Assembly: GCA_020347605.1 (NCBI GenBank)
Contig: CP070734.1
Coordinates: 3,109,326 to 3,149,311 of the forward strand
Source of the DNA: Deltaproteobacteria bacterium
GTDB lineage: Bacteria > Myxococcota_A > UBA9160 > G020347605
Reading direction: 5' to 3'
DNA: 39,986 nt
In this document: piece by piece, positions 18,214 through 25,148 of the stretch
Position numbering within the stretch: the first letter of the stretch is position 1
Layout: the number at the start of each line of letters is the position of its first letter
Notes under the pieces: generated by a model
Told to the model about the DNA's origin: nothing
Databases searched by the model: none
Seen by the model: only the letters and a program-made list of their open reading frames with translations
Translations under genes and position numbers: made by a program

Positions 18214-18262
18214 CAGGCGGTGTCGTCCGTCGCGCTGCGGTGCGCGATGGGAAACGCGGCGT

Positions 18263-18802
18263 TCACGTCGCGACGAGCTTCGAGACGATCGCTTCGAAGG
18301 CGCGGTCGGCGATCTCGACCATCTCGGCGTCGCTGCGGTCCTGTATGGGGTGCTGCACGTAGACCGCCGCCGGGTCGGCGCCGAGCGCGCGCGCCTGACG
18401 CTCGGCGCCATCCGTGAACTCGACCGTCGCCACGAACACGCCCGGCACGCCGCGCGACTCGAGGTCGATGATGTCGTGCACACTGCACGACGTACAGCTC
18501 CCTCAATCGGCGAGCGCCTCGATCACGGCCCCGCACTCGACGGCGATCTGCTGGCGCACGTCCAGCGGTGCCGGCTTGGTGAACGTCGGCTTGCGGTAGC
18601 GGCGCACCTCCGCGCCGGCGCCCGAGAGCCGCGCCTCGAGACGGTCGAGGAACACGTCGCCCCGCGGCTTGGAGATGTCGAGCAGGCCCACGGTCACGGC
18701 CGAGAGCGAGGCGAGACGCGGCAGCCGCGCGCGCAGCGCAGGCGCGCGTTCGCTGGTGGGATCGAGGACGATTCGCGCGTCGCCGGCACCCCGACCGCTC
18801 AC
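18263..18802 (-). CDS. UGSC-family selenoprotein with in-frame TGA (Sec100)
   Basis: 179 residues if the TGA at 18505-18503 is read as selenocysteine. The GTG at 18802 overlaps the upstream stop by 4 nt (GTGA), with CAGGAGG 7 nt before it. Residues 1-99 contain TVGLLDISKPRGDVFLDRL and a FTKPAPLD segment. Codon 100 is TGA, giving ALAD-U-GSCTSCSVHDIIDL. The frame then continues without a break as LESRGVPGVFVATVEFT and VQHPIQDRSDAEM to a TGA stop. The post-TGA sequence is a conserved UGSC-family C-terminus, so the TGA is not the real end. U100 and C103 form a UxxC redox pair, with C106 nearby. Its neighbours are a thioredoxin-fold protein and a flavoprotein, which fits a thiol/selenol redox role. 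The exact reaction is unknown. Sec machinery is not in this window. Confidence 0.9.
18473..18491 (-). promoter_or_regulatory. Bacterial SECIS-like hairpin after the Sec TGA
   Basis: On the minus strand GTCGTGCA pairs perfectly with TGCACGAC around a GTG loop. The stem begins 12 nt after the TGA and the loop is 20-22 nt after it. Bacterial SECIS elements place a small G-containing apical loop about 16-37 nt downstream of the UGA, so both distance and loop fit recognition by SelB. It lies inside the coding region, as expected for bacteria. Confidence 0.75.
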
Positions 18803-20247
18803 GGCGTGACCTCCTGCGTGACGGGCTGGCTTCCGATGGCGCCGCCCGCCCAACCCGCGATGATGGCAGAGAAGAGCCCCGCCCTTCCACCGCAATGGAC
18901 GATCAGGATCCCGTCGGGGCGGAACTTCGGAAGCGTCTTGCCCTCGATGCCGCTCGGGCCGCCCTCGGCGATGCCGCCCGCGCCGCGCACCAGCTCGTCG
19001 CCCGGGATCTGGAGCAGCTCGTGCAGCCGCTCGGTGAGTCGCTTGCGGTCCCAGCCCGCGTCGCGGAACACGCGCGCGTGCTCGGGACCGATCGCGAGCA
19101 GGACGTCGAAGGCGAGCACCAGCTTCGGGTGGTGCACCGTGCGCAGGTTCACCGCGAAGCTGCGCGCGAGGCTGTCCGGATCGCGGGACAGCTGGTCGAC
19201 GACGCAGCGGGGCCCCTCACCCGGAAACAGCGTCACGGCATCCCGCCCCGCCGGGATGCCGCGGCTCACGGACAGCGGCTCGAAGGGCGAGCCCTCCTCG
19301 TCCTCGGCGAAGCAGAACGCGAGCTTCCCGGGGTTGCCGTGCGTCGCCCGGTCGACCTCGCCGGGCCGGCCGCCCCCCACGTTGCGCACGATCAGCTGCA
19401 GCGCGCGCCCGATCGCGAGGTTCGCGCGATTGCCCTGCCCGAACACGTTCATGCCCGAGCTCATGCCGATCCGCCGGCGGATCGGACCGTTCACGATCAG
19501 CACCGGTCCGACCGGCATCGTCGTCGCCAGCAGCCCGTGCATGTTGAAACGGTCGGTGCACGCGGCCGCCAGCGCCGCCAGCACGACCGGCAGGTACTCC
19601 GGCTTGCAGCCGGCCATCACCGCATTGATGGCGGCCTTCTCCACCGTGCAGGGCGCGAGATCCGGAGGCACCACGGCCACGACCTCGTCGGGTGCGCGCA
19701 GCGTCCCCTCCAGCATCGAGAGCACGCGCTCCTCCGTGGGCGGAACGACCGGCAGGCCGTCGGTCCAACCCCGCTCGAAGAACGCCTCGAACGCATCTTC
19801 GCGGTCCGCCAGCGCCACGCGGCGCGCCGCGAGCCGGGCTCCGCCGAAGCGGGCGCGCAGCGCGGGTACCCGGTCCGGATCCACCGACAGCGAGCCGCAG
19901 CCCGGCCGGAAGTCGGGAAGCTCCGGCCCGAGCCCCGTCACGCCCGTCAGCGCCTCCCACTCGGCGCGATGCCAGCCGAGACGGCGCTCCTTCTCGACGC
20001 CGTTCTCGACGCGCAGGAGCGTCGGCACCGCCTCCACCGCGTGGTGCCAGGAGACGGCGAGCTCGCGGTCGTCGCGGGCCGCAACGCCCTCCGGGAAGCT
20101 CGGGTCGTCCTGGCTGTAGACGGCGAGCGGGACCGCGCCGGCGAGCTGACGCAGCACCGGCGCGACCAGTGCGCAGGTCGGGCAGTCCCGCTTCACGAAG
20201 GCCACGATTCCGTCGGGCAGCGGCGGCGGCGCGTGTCCAGGGGCCAC
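18799..20247 (-). CDS. Thioredoxin-like domain fused to a UGSC-associated domain
   Basis: 482 residues from the GTG at 20247. Residues ~10-100 are a thioredoxin/glutaredoxin-like fold: GIVAFVKRDCPTCALVAPVL carries a CPTC active site (C22, C25) and AVPTLLRV supplies the cis-Pro loop. Residues ~150-482 form a second, larger domain beginning FERGWTDGLPVVPPTEERV. It continues with PCTVEKAAINAVMAGCKPEYLPVV, MPVGPVLIVNGP and ends VHCGGRAGLFSAIIAGW. Conserved Cys occur in this domain too. I know this domain only as one that travels with UGSC selenoproteins; its reaction is unknown. No signal peptide is present. The stop overlaps the selenoprotein start (GTGA), so the two are translationally coupled. 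A 66-bp divergent promoter region separates it from the DUF3604 gene at 20314. Confidence 0.85.
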   Translation of the reverse strand: MAPGHAPPPLPDGIVAFVKRDCPTCALVAPVLRQLAGAVPLAVYSQDDPSFPEGVAARDDRELAVSWHHAVEAVPTLLRVENGVEKERRLGWHRAEWEALTGVTGLGPELPDFRPGCGSLSVDPDRVPALRARFGGARLAARRVALADREDAFEAFFERGWTDGLPVVPPTEERVLSMLEGTLRAPDEVVAVVPPDLAPCTVEKAAINAVMAGCKPEYLPVVLAALAAACTDRFNMHGLLATTMPVGPVLIVNGPIRRRIGMSSGMNVFGQGNRANLAIGRALQLIVRNVGGGRPGEVDRATHGNPGKLAFCFAEDEEGSPFEPLSVSRGIPAGRDAVTLFPGEGPRCVVDQLSRDPDSLARSFAVNLRTVHHPKLVLAFDVLLAIGPEHARVFRDAGWDRKRLTERLHELLQIPGDELVRGAGGIAEGGPSGIEGKTLPKFRPDGILIVHCGGRAGLFSAIIAGWAGGAIGSQPVTQEVTP

Positions 20248-20313
20248 GCACGCATCCTAGTCCGACACGGCCGCCCGCGCGAAGCCCCGGCCGGACGTGC
20301 TAGAAGAAGCCCG

Positions 20314-22551
20314 ATGCGGATCCTCGCCCGACTCGCGCTGGGTCTCCTGCTGCTGCTGTTCCTGCTCGGCCTCTTTGTGTTCGCCGCCGGCCGCGGCTGG
20401 CTCGGCCGGCACGAAGGGCCGGGCGAGGTCGTGACGACGCCGGTGCCCGCCGAGGCGATCGCGCGCCGCACGGCGACGCAGCTGCGCGCCGCGCGCGCCC
20501 GCGGCGTCGCGGAGCCCAAGCAGATCCTGTTCGGCGACCTGCACGTCCACACCACCTTCTCGATGGACGCACTGCTCACGAGCCTGCCGATGCTGGGCGG
20601 GACGGGCGCGCACCCGCCGGCCGATGCCTGCGACTTCGCGCGCTACTGCTCGGGCCTCGACTTCTGGTCCATCAACGACCACGCGGAAGCGCTGACCCCG
20701 CGCCACTGGCGCGAGACGGTCGAGTCGATACGGCAGTGCAACGCGGCCGCCGGTGACGGCGACGATCCCGACCTGGTCAGCTACCTCGGCTGGGAATGGT
20801 CGCAGATCGGCTTCACGCCGGACACGCACTACGGACACAGGAACGTCGTGCTGCTCGGCACCCGCGACGACGAGATCCCGAAGCGGCCGATCGCGGCGCG
20901 GGCCCCGTTCACCAGCCGGGCGCAGTTCTTCCCGCCGCGCGCGTCGGCGGTCGTCGCGCTGGTCAACGGCGCGCGCGGGCGCGACTTCGCGCGCCGGATC
21001 CGCGAGACGCGCGAGCCCGCCGACTGCCCCGACGGCGTGCCGGTTCGCGAGCTGCCGCCCGACTGCATCGAAAGCGTCGTCACGCCCGACGCGCTGTTCG
21101 CCAAGCTACGCGACTGGGGCTTCCCGTCGATCGTGATCCCGCACGGCACGACCTGGGGGCTCTACACGCCGCCCGGCTCCAGCTACGCCAAGCAGCTGCG
21201 GGGCCACGATCCGGAGCTGCAGAACCTCGTCGAGATCTACTCGGGCCACGGAAACTCGGAGGAGTACCGGAACTGGCGCGCGGCCGACCTCGACGCGGAC
21301 GGCCGCCCCACCTGCCCGGAGCCGGGCCCGGGCTACACGCCGTCGTGCTGGAAGGCGGGGGAGCTGGTGCGCGCGCGCTGCCTCGAGGTGGGAGAGCCGG
21401 AGGCGGAGTGCGCGCGGCGTGCCGCCGACGCGCGCCGGATCTACCTGGAGGCCGGCTTGGCCGGCTGGCGGACGCTGCCCGGGCACGCGGCCGCCGACTG
21501 GCTCGACGCCGGCCAGTGTACGGACTGCTTCCAGCCGGCCTTCAACTACCGCCCGGCGGGCTCCGTGCAGTACATGCTCGCGATCCGCAGCTTCGAAGAT
21601 CCCGCCAACCCGAAGCGCTTCAAGCCGGGCTTCATCGGCTCGAGCGACAACCACACCGCGCGCCCCGGCACGGGCTACAAGGAGCTCGGCCGCGGCGAGA
21701 TGACGGAGGGGATGGGTCGCAAGCCGGGCCCGGGGGTCCCCGGCTTCCTGCGCCCGGAAGCGGCCACGCCCGCCGCCGCGGCGGTGCCGCTCGACCCGGC
21801 CACGTCTTCGGTGCGCGGCCTGGCGCTCTTCGAAGCCGAGCGCGGCACCGGCTACTTCCTGACCGGTGGCCTGGTCGCCGTCCACGCGGAGGGCCGCAGC
21901 CGCGAGGCGATCTGGAGCGCGATCCAACGCCAGGAGGTGTATGCCACGAGCGGTCCGCGCATCCTGCTCTGGTTCGAGATGCTGGGGGACGACGGAGCGG
22001 CGAGCGCGCTTCCGATGGGCGCGACGACCGTGCGCGCGGACACGCCGCGCTTCCGCGTGCGCGCCGTGGGCTCGCTCGAGCAGAAGTCGGGTTGTCCCGA
22101 CTACAGTCTGACCGCGCTGGGCGCCGAGCGCCTCGACGCCCTGTGCCTCGGCGAGTGCTACCACCCGTCGGATCGCCGGCGCCTCATCACGCGGATCGAG
22201 GTGGTGCGGATTCGGCCCCAGAACCGACCCGACGAGCCGCTGTCCGAGCTGATCGAAGACCCCTGGCGGGTCCATGCGTGCCCCCCCGATCCCGGCGGCT
22301 GCGCGTTCGAGTTCGAGGATCCGGAGCACGCCCTCGCGCAGCGCGACAGCGTGTACTACGTGCGCGCCATCGAGGCCCCGAGCCGGGCGATCCACGCCGA
22401 CCCGCTGCGCTGTCGCTACGACGCGAGCGGCGCCTGCGTCGAGGTGTCGCTCTGCAACAGCACCACGCCCTTCGAGGACGATTGCCTGGACGACACCGAG
22501 CCGCGCGCCTGGTCCTCTCCGATCTTCGTGGACTACGCGCCGCTCCGCTGA
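20314..22551 (+). CDS. DUF3604 family protein, membrane-anchored (copy 2)
   Basis: 745 residues from the ATG at 20314; a longer open frame upstream is antisense to the selenium genes and is rejected. Residues ~8-28 form one strong N-terminal membrane helix, so the rest is probably extracytoplasmic. Motifs in order: ILFGDLHVHTTFS (HxH at 77-79), SINDHAEAL, YGHRNVV, IPHGTTWG, VEIYSGHGNSEEYRNW and SSDNHTARPGTGYKE. These align with the His/Asp/Glu motifs of the other two copies. It has extra Cys-rich segments (for example CPEPGPGYTPSCW and a C-terminal CxC cluster) likely held by disulfides. It heads a plus-strand run with the AhpD-like gene 72 bp downstream and is divergent from the selenoprotein operon. 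Confidence 0.92.
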   Translation: MRILARLALGLLLLLFLLGLFVFAAGRGWLGRHEGPGEVVTTPVPAEAIARRTATQLRAARARGVAEPKQILFGDLHVHTTFSMDALLTSLPMLGGTGAHPPADACDFARYCSGLDFWSINDHAEALTPRHWRETVESIRQCNAAAGDGDDPDLVSYLGWEWSQIGFTPDTHYGHRNVVLLGTRDDEIPKRPIAARAPFTSRAQFFPPRASAVVALVNGARGRDFARRIRETREPADCPDGVPVRELPPDCIESVVTPDALFAKLRDWGFPSIVIPHGTTWGLYTPPGSSYAKQLRGHDPELQNLVEIYSGHGNSEEYRNWRAADLDADGRPTCPEPGPGYTPSCWKAGELVRARCLEVGEPEAECARRAADARRIYLEAGLAGWRTLPGHAAADWLDAGQCTDCFQPAFNYRPAGSVQYMLAIRSFEDPANPKRFKPGFIGSSDNHTARPGTGYKELGRGEMTEGMGRKPGPGVPGFLRPEAATPAAAAVPLDPATSSVRGLALFEAERGTGYFLTGGLVAVHAEGRSREAIWSAIQRQEVYATSGPRILLWFEMLGDDGAASALPMGATTVRADTPRFRVRAVGSLEQKSGCPDYSLTALGAERLDALCLGECYHPSDRRRLITRIEVVRIRPQNRPDEPLSELIEDPWRVHACPPDPGGCAFEFEDPEHALAQRDSVYYVRAIEAPSRAIHADPLRCRYDASGACVEVSLCNSTTPFEDDCLDDTEPRAWSSPIFVDYAPLR

Positions 22552-22623
22552 GCGGCCGCGCGACCGGCCGTGGCGGGCGGCGGCGCTGGACCTGGCGCGC
22601 GGGATGCCCGAGCATGGGAGCCG

Positions 22624-23715
22624 ATGGTGCGGGTCCGCGACATCGAGTGGGAAGCCTGCCTGATCGAGCCGCGGCGCGACCCGGAGCTCGAGCGGCAGCT
22701 CCGCAAGCAGGTCGGCCGCCTCCCCGGATCGATGGCCTACTTCTCCCCCTGCCCCTGGCTTCCCAGGGTCCTCGCCGCGCTGAATGGACTCGAGTTTCCG
22801 CTGGTTCACATCGACCACCATCTCGCGGACCTCGTCATGCTCGTCGTCAGCCAGGACAACTCGTGCCGCTACTGCTACGCGGCGCAGCGCGCGCTGCTTC
22901 GGGTCGTCGGGTATCCGCAGTCGCAGATCGCGCGACTCGAACAGGACTTCCTGACGGCCGAGCTGGATCCGCGCCAGCGGGCGGCTCTGGATTTCGCGCG
23001 CCGCGTGTCGCGCTCGAACCCGCTGCCATCCGCGGCCGACAAGCAGAGGCTGCGCGACGCCGGCTTCAGCGAGCTGGCCATGAAGGAGGTCGCCGGAGTG
23101 GTGGCGCGCGGCATCTTCCTCAATCGGGTCTCGACGCTGCCGGCCCTGCCGCCGGAGCGCATGGAGGATCTGCCCGACCGCTGGTACGTCCGGCTCGTGG
23201 GTCCCCTGCTGTCGCGCAAGTACCGCGGCCTTCGCCGGCGCGGCGAGCCCACGAAGCTCCGCGAAGACGAGAAGACCGGCCCGTACGCCTACCTGGTGCT
23301 GGCCCTCGACGGGCTGCCGTTCGCCGGTGAGCTGCGACGCGTGCTCGACGAGATGTGGCATTCCCCGATCCTGAGCGCCCGGGCCAAGGCGCTGATCTTC
23401 GCCGTCGTCGCCCGGGCGCTCGGCTGCCCGTGCTCGGAGCAGGAGTCGACGCGTCTGCTGCTCGAGGAGGGTCTCACGCAACGCGACGTCGACGAGATCC
23501 TCGCGCACCTGGCCTCCCCGAAGCTGGATCGCGTCGAGGCCGTCGTCGTGCCCTTCGCGCGCGAGACGATCTGGTACGAAGCCGCGCAGATCCAACGCCG
23601 CGCCCGAGCGCTTCAGCCGCAACTCTCGGCGGCCGAGTTCATCGAACTGATCGCGGTCTGCGGCCTCGCAAACGCGGTCTGCCGGCTCGGAATCATCACC
23701 GACGCGGCGGGATGA
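22624..23715 (+). CDS. Two-domain carboxymuconolactone decarboxylase/AhpD-like protein
   Basis: 363 residues from the ATG at 22624, preceded by GGGAG. The first half carries DNSCRYCYAAQRALLR with C81 and C84, the CxxC of AhpD-like peroxidases, after an IDHHLADLV segment. The second half, from about residue 220, repeats the helical fold (LSARAKALIFAVVARALGCPC) but has a CxC (C268, C270) instead of CxxC, so only the N-terminal unit looks catalytic. Such double-CMD proteins may reduce peroxides or act as thiol reductants. Its stop overlaps the cyclase start by 4 nt (ATGA), so the two are translationally coupled. Confidence 0.88.
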   Translation: MVRVRDIEWEACLIEPRRDPELERQLRKQVGRLPGSMAYFSPCPWLPRVLAALNGLEFPLVHIDHHLADLVMLVVSQDNSCRYCYAAQRALLRVVGYPQSQIARLEQDFLTAELDPRQRAALDFARRVSRSNPLPSAADKQRLRDAGFSELAMKEVAGVVARGIFLNRVSTLPALPPERMEDLPDRWYVRLVGPLLSRKYRGLRRRGEPTKLREDEKTGPYAYLVLALDGLPFAGELRRVLDEMWHSPILSARAKALIFAVVARALGCPCSEQESTRLLLEEGLTQRDVDEILAHLASPKLDRVEAVVVPFARETIWYEAAQIQRRARALQPQLSAAEFIELIAVCGLANAVCRLGIITDAAG

Positions 23716-24518
23716 CGGTTTCCGGGCTCGTCCTCGCGGGGCTCCTCGTGCTCCTGACGGTCTTCGCGTGGCTGCTCGCGCGCGCTCGCGCGGAGTCCGC
23801 GCGACTGCGCAGGCGCCTGGAGGCGGCGGCCACCAACCTTCAGCAGCTGCAGATGTCGTTCAGCCGCTTCGCGCCGGACGAGCTGATCGAGCGCATCATC
23901 GCGGAGGGCGTATCGACGAGCGGTGAGAAGAAGGAGGTCACCGTCCTGTTCGCCGACCTGGTCGGCTTCACGGCGCTCAGCGAGCGCGTCGATCCCCCCG
24001 TCCTGGTGCGGATCCTGAACGGCTACTTCGAGCGCATGAGCCGGGCGATCTCCGATCACCGCGGTCACGTGTCCACCTTCATCGGCGACGGCATCCTCGC
24101 CTTCTTCGGCGCGCTCGCCCCGAATCCGTGGCAGTCCAACGACGCCGTTCAGGCGGCGCTGGCCATGCGCGCGGCGCTCGCGACCTACAACCGGGAGCTT
24201 CGCGCCGAGGGCCTGCCCGAGCTCTCGATCGGCGTGGGGCTCCAGCGCGGCACCGGCGTGGTGGGACTGGTGGGCAGCCGCGAGCTGATGGAGTTCGCCT
24301 TCGTGGGACGCGCCGTCAACGTCGCGGCCCGGGTGCAGGGCCTCACGCGACAGCTCGGGGCGGACATCATCGTGACGGAGGGCGTGCGGCGGGCGCTCGA
24401 CCCGCGCTTCGCGCTGCGCGCGCTGCCGCCGACGGAGGTCAAGGGGATCGAGAAGCCCATCGCAATCCACGCCGTCGAGCGCTTCGAGCCCGGGGCGCCG
24501 CCCGGGGGGGCCTCTTGA
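23712..24518 (+). CDS. Membrane-anchored class III adenylate/guanylate cyclase
   Basis: 268 residues from the ATG at 23712. One N-terminal transmembrane helix (residues ~3-23) is followed by a coiled-coil-like linker (~25-50) and the catalytic domain. VTVLFADLVGFTALSE supplies the first metal Asp (D82) and STFIGDGILAFFG the second (D126). FVGRAVNVAARVQ carries the Asn and Arg of the transition-state site. The domain ends with the usual LPPTEVKGIEKPIAIHAV tail. It is coupled to the upstream AhpD-like gene. With no sensory domain of its own beyond the membrane anchor, its control is unclear. Confidence 0.92.
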   Translation: MTVSGLVLAGLLVLLTVFAWLLARARAESARLRRRLEAAATNLQQLQMSFSRFAPDELIERIIAEGVSTSGEKKEVTVLFADLVGFTALSERVDPPVLVRILNGYFERMSRAISDHRGHVSTFIGDGILAFFGALAPNPWQSNDAVQAALAMRAALATYNRELRAEGLPELSIGVGLQRGTGVVGLVGSRELMEFAFVGRAVNVAARVQGLTRQLGADIIVTEGVRRALDPRFALRALPPTEVKGIEKPIAIHAVERFEPGAPPGGAS

Positions 24519-24520
24519 CT

Positions 24521-24533
24521 GACTGAATCAGTC
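24521..24533. promoter_or_regulatory. TetR-type operator candidate GACTGAATCAGTC, overlapping a -35-like TTGACT
   Basis: A 13-bp palindrome (6-bp arms, central A) sits immediately after a TTGACT at 24515-24520 that could be a -35. The palindrome would fall in the promoter spacer, the usual place for a TetR autorepressor site. Just downstream, one frame reads RTAIELVDRCGADHPGLATLTVAELAERL, which resembles the first helices of TetR regulators but has no usable start codon. Confidence 0.45.
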
Positions 24534-24618
24534 GGTTATCGCTCCGGTATGTCACCGGACCGCCATCGAGCTGGTCGACCGGTGCGGAGCCGATCACCCC
24601 GGGCTCGCGACGCTCACG

Positions 24619-24954
24619 GTGGCCGAGCTGGCCGAGCGGCTCACGCAGTCTGCGGCGCCGGCGCTGTGCGACGCGAACACCGACACGACGCGCAGCCGCT
24701 ACGGAATCATTTCCGGCGCGCGCCGGCTCAGCCGCGATCGGGACTACGATCCGGGCGCGGAGCTTCCTGCGGACGAGAGCCACGCGCTCCTCTTCTACGG
24801 CCACAGCGAGATGTGCGGCGCGGCCGCGTCGGCGGCCCGCAAGGCCGTCGCGGCGGGATACGAGCGCGTCTAGGTGCTGCCGGCCGGAACCGAGGGCGGG
24901 TTGGACGCCGGCCGATCCGTCGAGAAGCCGGCGCTGCGAGGAGACGCGTCGTGA
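24619..24954 (+). pseudogene. Rhodanese-like protein interrupted by an amber codon
   Basis: The frame from about 24600 reads as a single-domain rhodanese: TVAELAERL, CDANTDTTRSRYGIISGARRLS and LLFYGHSEMCGAAASAARKAV with the catalytic-loop Cys, then GYERV. A TAG follows at 24871-24873 where the family usually has a residue such as Tyr. The same frame continues VLPAGTEGGLDAGRSVEKP, the normal rhodanese ending, to a TGA at 24952 that overlaps the next start (GTGA). The downstream part has kept its frame, so the nonsense change looks recent. No good start codon exists at the 5' end; GTG 24619 would cut into the first helix. The gene appears broken at two places. Confidence 0.7.
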
Positions 24955-25148
24955 GGCGCATGCGCGTCTCGCTGCGGCTGGCTGCGCTCGTTCAGCGCCT
25001 GTTCCTCGACGAGGGCCATACCCGCGCGGCGCGGGACGTCGTGGAGGAGATGGGCGCGGCGGGATACCAGCCGCGCGAGCGCTTCGACTTCCTTCCGACG
25101 CAGTGGTTCCAGATCTTCGCGCCGGCAGCGGTTGCGCGTGCCGGCTGA
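24951..25148 (+). CDS. Small protein resembling a methyltransferase C-terminal tail
   Basis: 65 residues from the GTG at 24951, with GAGGAG 7 nt upstream and a 4-nt overlap with the rhodanese frame. The sequence RAARDVVEEMGAAGYQPRERFDFLPTQWFQIFAP resembles the last strand-turn-strand of SAM-dependent methyltransferases (aaGf...DFLP.Q.F..F). The Rossmann core that would come before it is absent, so this is probably a leftover fragment, though it has kept a ribosome binding site and could be translated. Its 3' end overlaps the permease start by about 17 nt. Confidence 0.4.
   Translation: MRRMRVSLRLAALVQRLFLDEGHTRAARDVVEEMGAAGYQPRERFDFLPTQWFQIFAPAAVARAG

Noticed and set aside
18503-18505. Reading the TGA in the selenoprotein as a true stop or a pseudogene mutation
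   Set aside because: The frame is intact on both sides, the next residues are the family motif GSC, and a hairpin sits at the right distance. A random nonsense change would not show this combination.
18895-20313. N-terminal extension of the DUF3604 gene at 20314 across the thioredoxin-fusion gene
   Set aside because: The extra ~470 residues are Arg/His/Ala-rich and antisense to a well-supported gene; a membrane helix starts exactly at the ATG at 20314.
22864-22878. The AhpD-like protein as a second selenoprotein
   Set aside because: Both positions of its CxxC are ordinary TGC codons and there is no in-frame TGA.
24871-24873. Amber codon in the rhodanese as pyrrolysine
   Set aside because: No pyrrolysine system is known in this kind of protein, the 5' end also lacks a start codon, and the surrounding genes are decayed. 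A nonsense mutation is simpler.
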